From Chromatocurvus sp964613795 (GTDB lineage: Bacteria; Pseudomonadota; Gammaproteobacteria; Pseudomonadales; Halieaceae): 64,000 nt of DNA. A program made the position numbers and the translations under genes. The stretch is taken from the NCBI GenBank assembly GCA_964613795.1, contig CAZTJR010000001.1, positions 62,001 to 126,000 of the forward strand, read 5' to 3'. Below, piece by piece: positions 15,995-23,750 of this stretch (position 1 is the first letter of the stretch; the number at the start of each line of letters is the position of its first letter). The notes beneath the pieces were generated by a model. It made no database searches and was not told the origin of the DNA. It saw only the letters and a list, made by a program, of their open reading frames with translations.

Positions 15995-18154
15995 CTGTCC
16001 CTGGAAGAAGTGGTGGTGACTGCGCGGCGTCGCTCGGAAAACCTGCAGGATGTGCCGATTGCGGTAACGGCGATCTCGGGCCTGGAGCTGAGTCTGCGCG
16101 GCGCCGCTGACATCACCGAACTGGCACAGTCCATACCGAGCGTGACGCTTGAGCCGTCCCGTGCCACCAACACGACGCTGACCGCATTCATACGCGGCAT
16201 CGGCCAGCAGGATCCGCTCGCGGGCTTCGAGCAGGGCGTGGCCCTGTATCTGGATGACGTGTATCTCGCCCGACCCCAGGGCGCCCTGCTGGATATCTAC
16301 GATGTCGAGCGTATAGAGGTGCTTCGTGGCCCACAGGGCACGCTTTATGGGCGCAATGCGGTCGGCGGTGCCATCAAGTACGTGACCCGACGCCTGTCGA
16401 ACGAGCTGGAGGGCAGTGTTCGTGCCTCCTATGGTGACTATGACCAGATGGATCTTGTGGGCACGGTGTCCGTGCCGGTATCGGACACCTTCCGCGTGGG
16501 AGCGACCGTGGCCTCGTTTGACCGCGACGGCTTTGGCAAGAATCTCTTCACCGGCGGCGAACAATATGACAAGGACATCTTCGGCTACCGCCTTAGCGCC
16601 GAGTTCGAGCCAACGGAAAACCTGTTGATCCGCGCCGCCTATGACAACACCCAGGACGATTCGTCGCCGGTTGCAGGCTATCGGCCCTTTCCGGGTGCCG
16701 TCAGCGGACAGCCGGTGCTGAACAATGTGCGTGACACCACGGCGGGGGCCAGCGTCCTGCCGACCACTGCGGGTATCAATGGTAACAACGAGGTGCAGAC
16801 CGAGGGCTGGTCCCTGTCGATCGACTATCAGCTCAACGAGCAGATTACCCTGCGGTCGATTACCTCGGCGCGGGAGGATTACACCGAATCCGTGATCGAC
16901 TTCGATGGCCTGGCTGTACCCGACTTCGATGCGCCGGTCATCTACGACAATGAGCAGACCAGCCAGGAATTCCAGCTGCTTTTCAACAGCGATCGCTGGA
17001 ACGCCGTGCTTGGTTACTACTACCTCGACGTCGAGGCTGCCAACGACTTTGATGTGGTGCTCGGGCAGCTTGCCCCCGGCGGCATCACCGCCTATACCGG
17101 CGGTACGGTGAAAACCGAGGCCTGGTCGGCGTTTGCCGACATCACCTATAACCTCACGCCGCACCTGTCGGTGTCAGTCGGCGGCCGCTATACCGAAGAT
17201 CAGCGCGATGCGGATATTTTTCGGGGTAACTACCTCGGGACCGGTTCACCGTTCCTCGGCAACGAGAGCGCCATTCTTTTGGCCGCAACCAGCGACTTCG
17301 AGGCCAGCCGGACGTTCTACGATTTCTCTCCGCGGGTCAACATCAGCTATCTGCTGAACGACGATATGACGGTGTATGCGGGCTACAGCCAGGGCTGGAA
17401 GGCCGGCAGCTTCGATCCGCGCGGTGCCAACTTTGCCACCCCCGAGGTAGAGCGCGGCTTTGACGCCGAAGAGCTGGATTCCTTTGAGCTGGGCTTCAAG
17501 GCCACCTGGCTGCAGGGGCGCGCCATCACCAATATCGCCCTGTTCTACAGTGAGTATTCGGACATGCAGATTCCGGGCTCGGTTGGTGCGGACAGCGACG
17601 GCGATGGCGTCAATGATACCTTTGTCGGCACCGTCACCAACGCCGCGGAGTCCACCATTGCCGGTCTGGAAATCGAGGGCAACGTGCTGCTGACCGAAAA
17701 CTTCAGCATGCAGTTTTCAGCCAGTCTGCTCGACACCTCCATCGATGAGTGGCTGGTAAATGGCATTGACGTATCGGACCAGCGCGCCATCCAGAACACG
17801 CCGGAGGAAATGGCCTTCATCGGCGCGACTTACGTGACTCCGCTGCGCGACGGTGATCTGCGCCTCATGGCCAACTGGTCCTACAAGAGCGAGATTACCC
17901 AGTTCGAGCTGCCGGCACCCGTCATCGACCAGGATGCCTACGACCTGATCAACGCCAGCGTGGTCTGGACCAGCATGGATGAGGCCTGGATGCTTGGCCT
18001 GCACGGCAAGAATCTGACTGATGAGGACGTCAAGACCGCCGGTTACTGTTTCGGCGAGGGCGGCTGCCCGTCTACCCTGGGCCTTGAGAACAACACGACG
18101 GTGTTCTATGCGCCGCCGCGCACATGGACGGCCACGGTCGAGTACCGCTTCTAG
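15995..18154 (+). CDS. TonB-dependent outer-membrane receptor, N-terminus lost in gap
   Basis: About 719 residues are visible. They begin with a TonB box (LEEVVVTARR) and the plug domain (IAVTAISGLEL through to VLRGPQGTLYGRNAVGGA), then a long beta-barrel rich in alternating aromatic strands. The C-terminal strand ends TATVEYRF with the terminal Phe typical of outer-membrane proteins. The signal peptide and any N-terminal extension lie in the gap. Receptors of this type in marine gammaproteobacteria often import small organic substrates rather than only siderophores. The acyl-CoA synthetase starting 7 bases after its stop supports a catabolic substrate. It is energised by TonB, such as the TonB2 system at 1391-6533. 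Confidence 0.92.
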   Translation: MSLEEVVVTARRRSENLQDVPIAVTAISGLELSLRGAADITELAQSIPSVTLEPSRATNTTLTAFIRGIGQQDPLAGFEQGVALYLDDVYLARPQGALLDIYDVERIEVLRGPQGTLYGRNAVGGAIKYVTRRLSNELEGSVRASYGDYDQMDLVGTVSVPVSDTFRVGATVASFDRDGFGKNLFTGGEQYDKDIFGYRLSAEFEPTENLLIRAAYDNTQDDSSPVAGYRPFPGAVSGQPVLNNVRDTTAGASVLPTTAGINGNNEVQTEGWSLSIDYQLNEQITLRSITSAREDYTESVIDFDGLAVPDFDAPVIYDNEQTSQEFQLLFNSDRWNAVLGYYYLDVEAANDFDVVLGQLAPGGITAYTGGTVKTEAWSAFADITYNLTPHLSVSVGGRYTEDQRDADIFRGNYLGTGSPFLGNESAILLAATSDFEASRTFYDFSPRVNISYLLNDDMTVYAGYSQGWKAGSFDPRGANFATPEVERGFDAEELDSFELGFKATWLQGRAITNIALFYSEYSDMQIPGSVGADSDGDGVNDTFVGTVTNAAESTIAGLEIEGNVLLTENFSMQFSASLLDTSIDEWLVNGIDVSDQRAIQNTPEEMAFIGATYVTPLRDGDLRLMANWSYKSEITQFELPAPVIDQDAYDLINASVVWTSMDEAWMLGLHGKNLTDEDVKTAGYCFGEGGCPSTLGLENNTTVFYAPPRTWTATVEYRF

Positions 18155-18160
18155 CCCGCA

Positions 18161-19753
18161 ATGAGCCATACCGTGACAGTCTTTCCTTCTGCGGCCCCGC
18201 TACTGCCCGAGATCCTTGCGCTCCACGGCAAGTGGCGCGGCAGCCGCGATGCCGTGATTTGTGGCGATGAGCGTCTTGACTGGCGTGCCTTCTGTGCCGC
18301 CAACCACCGCTTTGCCCACGGCCTCGCGGCGCGTGGCATTCATCCCGGGGACCGTGTCGGCATCGTCATGAGCAACGGTCTGCCGATGGTGCAGGCGCTC
18401 TTCGGTACCCTCGCTGCAGGCGCGGTCTCTGTGCCGCTGAATCTGTCGGTATCCGATGAGGCCATGCTGGCCATGCTCGAAGATGCGGGGGTGCGAGCCC
18501 TGGTGGTCACATCAGACCAGCGGCGCCGGATGGATGCCCTGCGCGACCGCCTGCCGGCGTCGCTGGTCCTGCTGCTGTGCAGTGATGACGCTGAAACGGA
18601 GCCTGTAGCTGACGGCGTGGGCGACGGCTGGGAAAGATTGCATGCCCTGTGTGACGGTCAGCCGGTGCATCTGCCGGCCATCGCACTGGACCCGGAGGCG
18701 CCACTCAACATCATTTACAGCTCGGGTACGACCGGGCTCCCCAAGGGCATTCTGCACACGCATCGCGGTCGGCGCGACTGGGCTTACGATCTGGCCATCG
18801 CCCTGCGGTACCACGGTGCGGCCAGAACACTGCTGACCATTGGTCTGTATTCCAACATATCCTGGGTGGCGATGCTGTGTACTGTGCTTGCCGGTGGCAC
18901 GCTGGTGGTGCATGAGCACTTCGATGCGGCGCGTTTTCTGAATGCGGTGCAGGATCTGGGTATTACGCACACCGCGATGGTGCCAATCCAGTTCCAGCGC
19001 GTGGTCGCCGCGCAGCGCGAGCGGCCGCGGGATCTGTCCAGCATGCAGGGCATGATGAGCTGTGGTTCGCCGCTGCACGAGAGCCTCAAGCAGGCCGTTT
19101 TCGCCGAGTTCCCCTGCGGCATCATCGAGCTTTACGGACTGACCGAGGGTATTATCACGACGCTGGATCCGGAGGATGCCGAAGGTCGCTGGCAGTCGGT
19201 GGGAAGGCCGCTGATCGGCACTGATATCGCCATAATCGATGACAATGATGGTTTTTGTGGCACTGGAACGGCGGGAGAGATCGTTTCCCGTGGCCGCATC
19301 ACGATGCCCGGTTACTGGCAGCGGGACGCGGCCAATGCCGATGCCTGCTACCGGGATGACGATGGCAGGATCTGGCTGCGCTCCGGGGACATCGGCTATG
19401 TGGATGCCGAGGGATTTCTCTACATCGTCGATCGCAAGAAAGACATGATTCTTTCGGGCGGCCAGAACGTCTATCCACAGGACATTGAGGCGGAATTGCA
19501 CGCCCACCCAGATGTTGACGACGTGGCGGTTATCGGCGTGCCCAGCCGTCGCTGGGGCGAGACGCCGCTGGCGCTCGTGGTGGCCGCACAGTCGCTGCAG
19601 CCGGCGGAACTGCTGCACTGGGCCAATCAGCGTCTGGGCAGGCAGCAGCGCCTGACGGACCTGTTGCTGGTGGATGAGTTGCCTCGCAACCCGAATGGCA
19701 AGATACTCAAGCGCGAACTGCGGCAGCAATATGGAGAGCGTGTTTATGAGTGA
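18161..19753 (+). CDS. AMP-forming acyl-CoA synthetase (fatty- or aryl-acid CoA ligase)
   Basis: 530 residues. Activates a carboxylic acid to its CoA thioester through an acyl-AMP. Signature segments are IIYSSGTTGLPKGILHTH (P-loop), ELYGLTEG (adenine/substrate binding), YIVDRKKDMILSGGQNVYP (hinge and A8) and NPNGKILKREL with the catalytic C-terminal Lys. The substrate pocket cannot be assigned by eye. It starts 7 bases after the receptor gene and overlaps the next gene by 8 bases, so it belongs to one operon. Confidence 0.92.
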   Translation: MSHTVTVFPSAAPLLPEILALHGKWRGSRDAVICGDERLDWRAFCAANHRFAHGLAARGIHPGDRVGIVMSNGLPMVQALFGTLAAGAVSVPLNLSVSDEAMLAMLEDAGVRALVVTSDQRRRMDALRDRLPASLVLLLCSDDAETEPVADGVGDGWERLHALCDGQPVHLPAIALDPEAPLNIIYSSGTTGLPKGILHTHRGRRDWAYDLAIALRYHGAARTLLTIGLYSNISWVAMLCTVLAGGTLVVHEHFDAARFLNAVQDLGITHTAMVPIQFQRVVAAQRERPRDLSSMQGMMSCGSPLHESLKQAVFAEFPCGIIELYGLTEGIITTLDPEDAEGRWQSVGRPLIGTDIAIIDDNDGFCGTGTAGEIVSRGRITMPGYWQRDAANADACYRDDDGRIWLRSGDIGYVDAEGFLYIVDRKKDMILSGGQNVYPQDIEAELHAHPDVDDVAVIGVPSRRWGETPLALVVAAQSLQPAELLHWANQRLGRQQRLTDLLLVDELPRNPNGKILKRELRQQYGERVYE

Positions 19754-20645
19754 ATACCGCGATGTCTGGTATCAGAGTCCAGGCGGCCTGCGCCTGTACG
19801 CCCGGGATTACCCGGGACCGGCGTCCTCGGGCTTGCCGCCGGTGCTGTGCATGCATGGGCTGTCGCGCAACTCCGCCGATTTTGAGGGGCTTGCCTCTAC
19901 CCTGGCCGCAGAACGCCGGGTGATTGTGGCCGAGCAGCGCGGTCGCGGGCGCTCTGACTACGACAGCAACCCGGCCAACTACACCCCGCTCACCTATGCT
20001 GACGATATGTTTCATCTGCTGGACACGCTGGCCATCAGCAAGGCAGTGCTGATCGGGACTTCCATGGGTGGCCTGATGGCGTTCATCATGGCGAGCCAGA
20101 AGCCGTCGCGTATTGTCTCGATGGTCATCAATGATATTGGCCCGGAGATCGACCCCAGGGGTCTGGCGCGCATTCAGCATTACGTCGGCAAGGTCGCTCC
20201 TGCGCGCAATTGGGACGACGCGGTGGCGCGCACCCGCGAAATCAATGGTGAGGCCTTCCCCGATTACACGGATGACGACTGGCTGACCTTTGCCCGGGCG
20301 CTGTATATGGAGCGCGATGGTGTGCCGGTGCTTGCCTATGATCCCGCCATCGCCAAGGCGATGACTGACGTGGATTCCGGCGCAGTGCCGCCGGATCTGT
20401 GGCCGCTGTTTGAGGCCATCGTCGATATCCCGATGCTGGTGGTACGCGGCGAGCTCTCCGACATTCTCGCGGCGGAATGCGTAGAGCGCATGCGCGACAT
20501 GGACAGTGATCTTCAAGTGGTAGAAGTACCCCGGGTCGGCCATGCGCCCACGCTCATGGAACCTGCGGCGCTGCAGGCGATACAATCCTTTCTTGCGGGG
20601 TCGGGTCCGAATCGGACCCGGTCCCAATCGGACCTGAATCCATGA
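19746..20645 (+). CDS. Alpha/beta-fold hydrolase
   Basis: 299 residues from the ATG at 19746. The fold is shown by CMHGLSRNSADFEGLA (oxyanion hole), IGTSMGGLMAF with nucleophile Ser in G-T-S-M-G, a late acidic segment and RVGHAPTLMEP with the catalytic His. There is no signal peptide, so it is cytoplasmic. Such enzymes hydrolyse esters, lactones or C-C bonds, and the substrate is not readable here. It overlaps the acyl-CoA synthetase by 8 bases. Its 3' end holds a short palindromic stretch (GGGTCCGA-A-TCGGACCC near 20603-20619). Confidence 0.88.
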   Translation: MSEYRDVWYQSPGGLRLYARDYPGPASSGLPPVLCMHGLSRNSADFEGLASTLAAERRVIVAEQRGRGRSDYDSNPANYTPLTYADDMFHLLDTLAISKAVLIGTSMGGLMAFIMASQKPSRIVSMVINDIGPEIDPRGLARIQHYVGKVAPARNWDDAVARTREINGEAFPDYTDDDWLTFARALYMERDGVPVLAYDPAIAKAMTDVDSGAVPPDLWPLFEAIVDIPMLVVRGELSDILAAECVERMRDMDSDLQVVEVPRVGHAPTLMEPAALQAIQSFLAGSGPNRTRSQSDLNP

Positions 20646-20660
20646 GCCAAGGAGCCAAGC

Positions 20661-21053
20661 ATGCAGGCCATCGACATCTGGCACGAGATTGTCGCCAGCA
20701 AGGATACGGCCCGTCTCGGAGAGATCATCTCTGACGACTGTGTGTTCCATTCACCCGTAGTGCATACGCCCCAGGTCGGCAAGCCGCGCACTCTCATGTA
20801 CCTGACCAGCGCCATGAGCGTGTTCAATGACACCTTCCGCTACGATAAGGAGGTGGTCAGCGATGATCATGCGGTGCTGGAATTCACCTGCACGGTAGAC
20901 GGCATTGAGATCAACGGCGTCGACATCATGACCTTTGCGGCGGATGGCCGTATCTGCGAGTTCAAGGTCATGGTGCGGCCGCTCAAGGGCATGCAGATGC
21001 TGCATGCGCACATGGCAAAGATGCTAGAATCCATCGCAGGCGGAAAACACTAG
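20661..21053 (+). CDS. SnoaL/NTF2-like protein
   Basis: 130 residues with the cone-shaped NTF2/SnoaL pattern: an N-terminal helix (IDIWHEIVASKDTARLGEII), a DDCVFHSP strand pair, and alternating beta strands ending in GRICEFKVMVRP. This family includes ketosteroid isomerases, polyketide cyclases and many uncharacterised small-molecule binders. It lies 15 bases after the hydrolase in the receptor-ligase operon, so a role in the same catabolic path is likely. The catalytic residues cannot be fixed by sequence alone. Confidence 0.8.
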   Translation: MQAIDIWHEIVASKDTARLGEIISDDCVFHSPVVHTPQVGKPRTLMYLTSAMSVFNDTFRYDKEVVSDDHAVLEFTCTVDGIEINGVDIMTFAADGRICEFKVMVRPLKGMQMLHAHMAKMLESIAGGKH

Positions 21054-21122
21054 CGGGCGAAGGCCCCCTCTCTGGGGTCAGGTCCGCTCCGGCCCCGACC
21101 CTATAAGGCACACCCTATTCCG

Positions 21123-21686
21123 ATGACCCAGAGAATCATTGTAGGCATTACCGGCGCGTCCGGCATTGCGCTTGGCGTTCGCGCACTGGAGCTGCTGCGC
21201 GCCGCAGAAGTGGAGACGCATCTGGTAATGAGCCGCTCGGCAGAGCTGACGCTGCACTACGAAATGGCGATGTCCAGTGCGGAGGTGAAAGCGCTGGCCA
21301 GTGAAGTCCATGCGGTGAAGAACATCGGTGCATCCATTGCCAGCGGCTCGTTCATTACCGAGGGCATGCTGATTGCGCCCTGCTCTATTCGCAGCCTGTC
21401 GGAGATCGCGTCCGGCGTTACCTCCACACTTCTCTCCCGCGCCGCGGACGTGGTGCTCAAGGAGCGGCGGCGCCTGGTGTTGATGGTGCGTGAAACTCCC
21501 CTGCACCTGGGCCACCTGCGCAGCATGACCCAGGTCACCGAAATGGGCGCGATCATTGCCCCGCCGGTACCGGCGTTCTACAACCGGCCCGAATCCATCG
21601 ATGCGATGGTTACCCAGAGCGTGGGGCGCGCACTCGACCTGTTCGGTCTGCACAGTGACGCTGTCTCGCGCTGGCAGGGCGAGTGA
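21123..21686 (+). CDS. UbiX-like flavin prenyltransferase
   Basis: 187 residues. Family landmarks are IIVGITGASGIALGVRAL (Rossmann-like FMN site), VMSRSAELTL, the APCSIRSLSEIASG segment, VLMVRETPLHLGHL and PPVPAFYNRPESI. These are the UbiX/Pad1 signatures, so the protein probably makes prenylated FMN, the cofactor of UbiD-type (de)carboxylases. No UbiD homologue is in this window. A start at 21123 follows the SnoaL-like gene by 69 bases and the frame begins cleanly. Placed at the end of the receptor-ligase operon, it hints at a decarboxylation step in the same pathway. Confidence 0.9.
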   Translation: MTQRIIVGITGASGIALGVRALELLRAAEVETHLVMSRSAELTLHYEMAMSSAEVKALASEVHAVKNIGASIASGSFITEGMLIAPCSIRSLSEIASGVTSTLLSRAADVVLKERRRLVLMVRETPLHLGHLRSMTQVTEMGAIIAPPVPAFYNRPESIDAMVTQSVGRALDLFGLHSDAVSRWQGE

Positions 21687-21730
21687 GGCCGTCATAGCAG
21701 ACTCGGGCAAACCCTTGCCCAGGGGCCATC

Positions 21731-22420
21731 TCAGGCGGCGCGCAGGTAAGCGAATCCCCCCTCCTTGATAAATACCTCACAGTAGCTGTTAGAGGTTGGC
21801 GTAATGCTGCCGCCCTCCGGTACGCGCAGCCAGCTGTACTGGGTATAGTGGCCGTGCTCGTCACTGAATTCGCCGCGAATGACCAGGATCTCGGCGCCGC
21901 CCGGGAAGTTAATGCGGCCCAGCGATGCCGGCTCGTCCCAGGCCTCCAGCCGCGAGAAGTCCGTGTAGGGCTCCTGGGCATAGAGTTTTTTCCAGCTGGC
22001 ACCCTTGCGTACGCTGGAGCGCCAGGGCTGCTCGGCAGTCTGTACGGCAATGCGCTCGCGGTCCTGCCCCGGGTACTGTCTGAGCTTCACGAACAGCAGG
22101 CAGCCCTCGCGGGAAAACGGCTTGTGCGAGAAGCCTTCCGGGTTGAGCAGGTAGGATCCTGCCGGGTAATCGCCCGTCTCGTCAGAGAAGACGCCCTCAA
22201 GCACCAGTATCTCCTCTCCGTCCGGGTGGTTGTGCTCGGGGAATTCAGAGTCCGGTAAATAGCGCACCAGCGAGGTGACCTGCCCCGCTTCCGCACGACC
22301 CACCAGGTGCAGCCGCTTGCGCAGCACATGTCCACCCGGACTCGGTACCCACTCCATCTCTTCGGTATCTACCGCAACTCGCCGCGAGAAGTCGGCGTTG
22401 AGAAAAACTTTGTCGTCCAT
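21731..22420 (-). CDS. ChrR-like bicupin protein
   Basis: 229 residues with two cupin repeats. The first contains PEHNHPDGEEILVLEGVFSD and the second GGAEILVIRGEFSDEHGHY, both with His/Glu metal-ligand patterns. This layout matches the cupin half of ChrR-type proteins and related stand-alone bicupins. The zinc-binding anti-sigma half of ChrR is missing, so it is not a full anti-sigma factor. It is divergent from the hydroxyacid dehydrogenase. A metal-dependent sensing or small dioxygenase/isomerase role is possible; no substrate is indicated. Confidence 0.8.
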   Translation of the reverse strand: MDDKVFLNADFSRRVAVDTEEMEWVPSPGGHVLRKRLHLVGRAEAGQVTSLVRYLPDSEFPEHNHPDGEEILVLEGVFSDETGDYPAGSYLLNPEGFSHKPFSREGCLLFVKLRQYPGQDRERIAVQTAEQPWRSSVRKGASWKKLYAQEPYTDFSRLEAWDEPASLGRINFPGGAEILVIRGEFSDEHGHYTQYSWLRVPEGGSITPTSNSYCEVFIKEGGFAYLRAA

Positions 22421-22513
22421 AGTGTTGATAACTCGCTATTTATCGTTGTGAGACCGTGCGACAGACGCCCGGTTCCAGTTATGTTGCGTGACGGAATAGG
22501 CTAAGCTTCCACC

Positions 22514-23482
22514 ATGCATAAAGTGTTTGTGACTCATCAACTCCCCGGCGAACGCATCCACGCGCTGTGCCAGCAAAGTGACATGAACGTCTGGCTCGGT
22601 CCGGGCCTGCTGCCCGGTGGCGCTTTGCGCGAGGAACTGAGCGACGCCGATGGCGTTGTCTGCCTGCTCACCGATCGTATTGATCGCGCGCTGCTGGAGA
22701 TGCTCCCGACGCTGCGCTTTATCTCCAGCATGTCGGTGGGGGTCGACCACATAGACCTGGCGGCGGCAACAGAACGCGGCATTCCCGTCGGGCATACGCC
22801 CGGCGTTCTCGTGGAGACCACCGCCGACACCACCTTCGCCCTGCTGATGGCGGCCTCGCGCCGCGTGGTCGAGGCCGATCGCTTCATCCGCCAGGGCCAC
22901 TGGACGCCTGAGAATGCCTGGTCGCCGGACTTCTTTGTCGGCAAGGATATTGCCGGTGCGACACTCGGCATCGTCGGGCTCGGTGCCATCGGTACTGCCG
23001 TGGCGAGACGCGCAAGCGGTTTCGGCATGCAGGTCCTGGGCTGGAACCGCTCAACGCGGGATGAACCTGGCGTCGCGCAGGTAGCACTGGAAGACCTGCT
23101 GGCACAAAGCGATTTCGTTGTGATAACTGTCGCATTAAGTGATGACACGCGCAACCTTATCAATGCAGACCGTATCGCGCTCATGAAAAGCGATGCGGTA
23201 CTGGTGAACACAGCGCGTGGCGGCATTGTGGATGAGGGGGCCCTGGCCAGCGCGCTCGCCGAGGGTCGCCTGCTGGCCGCGGGTATCGACGTATTCTCTC
23301 GTGAGCCGGCAGCGCCAGATAATCCGCTCCTGACCCTGCCCAATGTGGTGCTCACACCGCACATCGGCAGTGCAACAGCCGCCACGCGACGGCGCATGGC
23401 CGATATGGCAGTGGACAACGCGCTGGCGGCACTGTCGGGAGAGCGCATGCGGCATTGCGCCAATGCAGCGGTCTACGACTGA
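22514..23482 (+). CDS. D-isomer-specific 2-hydroxyacid dehydrogenase (glyoxylate/hydroxypyruvate reductase-like)
   Basis: 322 residues. The central NAD(P)-binding Rossmann motif is GIVGLGAIGTAVARRASGFG, followed by NTARGGIVDEGAL with the catalytic Arg, the ISREPAAPDNPLL-like Glu region (here FSREPAAPDNPLL), and TPHIGSATAATRRRMA with the catalytic His. An N-terminal substrate lobe covers about 1-100. It reduces 2-keto acids such as glyoxylate or hydroxypyruvate, or runs in reverse; specificity is not settled. The start ATG is MHKVFVTHQLPG. Confidence 0.9.
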   Translation: MHKVFVTHQLPGERIHALCQQSDMNVWLGPGLLPGGALREELSDADGVVCLLTDRIDRALLEMLPTLRFISSMSVGVDHIDLAAATERGIPVGHTPGVLVETTADTTFALLMAASRRVVEADRFIRQGHWTPENAWSPDFFVGKDIAGATLGIVGLGAIGTAVARRASGFGMQVLGWNRSTRDEPGVAQVALEDLLAQSDFVVITVALSDDTRNLINADRIALMKSDAVLVNTARGGIVDEGALASALAEGRLLAAGIDVFSREPAAPDNPLLTLPNVVLTPHIGSATAATRRRMADMAVDNALAALSGERMRHCANAAVYD

Positions 23483-23491
23483 CGCAATGCC

Positions 23492-23743
23492 ATGAAACGT
23501 CTGTCAGCTGCCGACACATCGCGCGTTATCGAAATGGCCTGGGAGGACCGGACGCCCTTTGAAGCCATCCAGGCCCTGTATGGCCTCAATGAGGCGGGCG
23601 TGATCAAGCTGATGCGCCGGCATCTCAAGCCTGGTTCTTTCCGCCTGTGGCGCGCGCGGGTGAGTGGTCGCAAGACCAAGCACGGCGCCCTGCGCGATCC
23701 GGCAGTCAGTAGGGGTTATTGCCCGACGCAGTACAAGCGCTGA
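23492..23743 (+). CDS. TIGR03643 family small protein
   Basis: 83 residues, basic. VIEMAWEDRTPFEAIQALYG followed by LNEAGVIKLMRRHLKP is the core of the TIGR03643 family of unknown function. The C-terminal KTKHGALRDPAVSRGYCPTQ is also characteristic. It follows the dehydrogenase by 9 bases. It looks like a helix-turn-helix-type nucleic-acid binder, but that is inference. Confidence 0.85.
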   Translation: MKRLSAADTSRVIEMAWEDRTPFEAIQALYGLNEAGVIKLMRRHLKPGSFRLWRARVSGRKTKHGALRDPAVSRGYCPTQYKR

Positions 23744-23750
23744 TCTACGC

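Noticed and set aside
15577..16200. Long minus-strand open frame that crosses the N run
   Set aside because: It exists only because N codons are read through. Beyond the gap it is antisense to the receptor gene.
20603..20619. Short palindrome GGGTCCGA-A-TCGGACCC at the end of the hydrolase gene, with a similar G/C-rich palindromic stretch near 21068-21104
   Set aside because: Lies inside coding sequence; the second copy is only loosely similar and no T-tract follows either. Too weak to call a repeat family or terminator.
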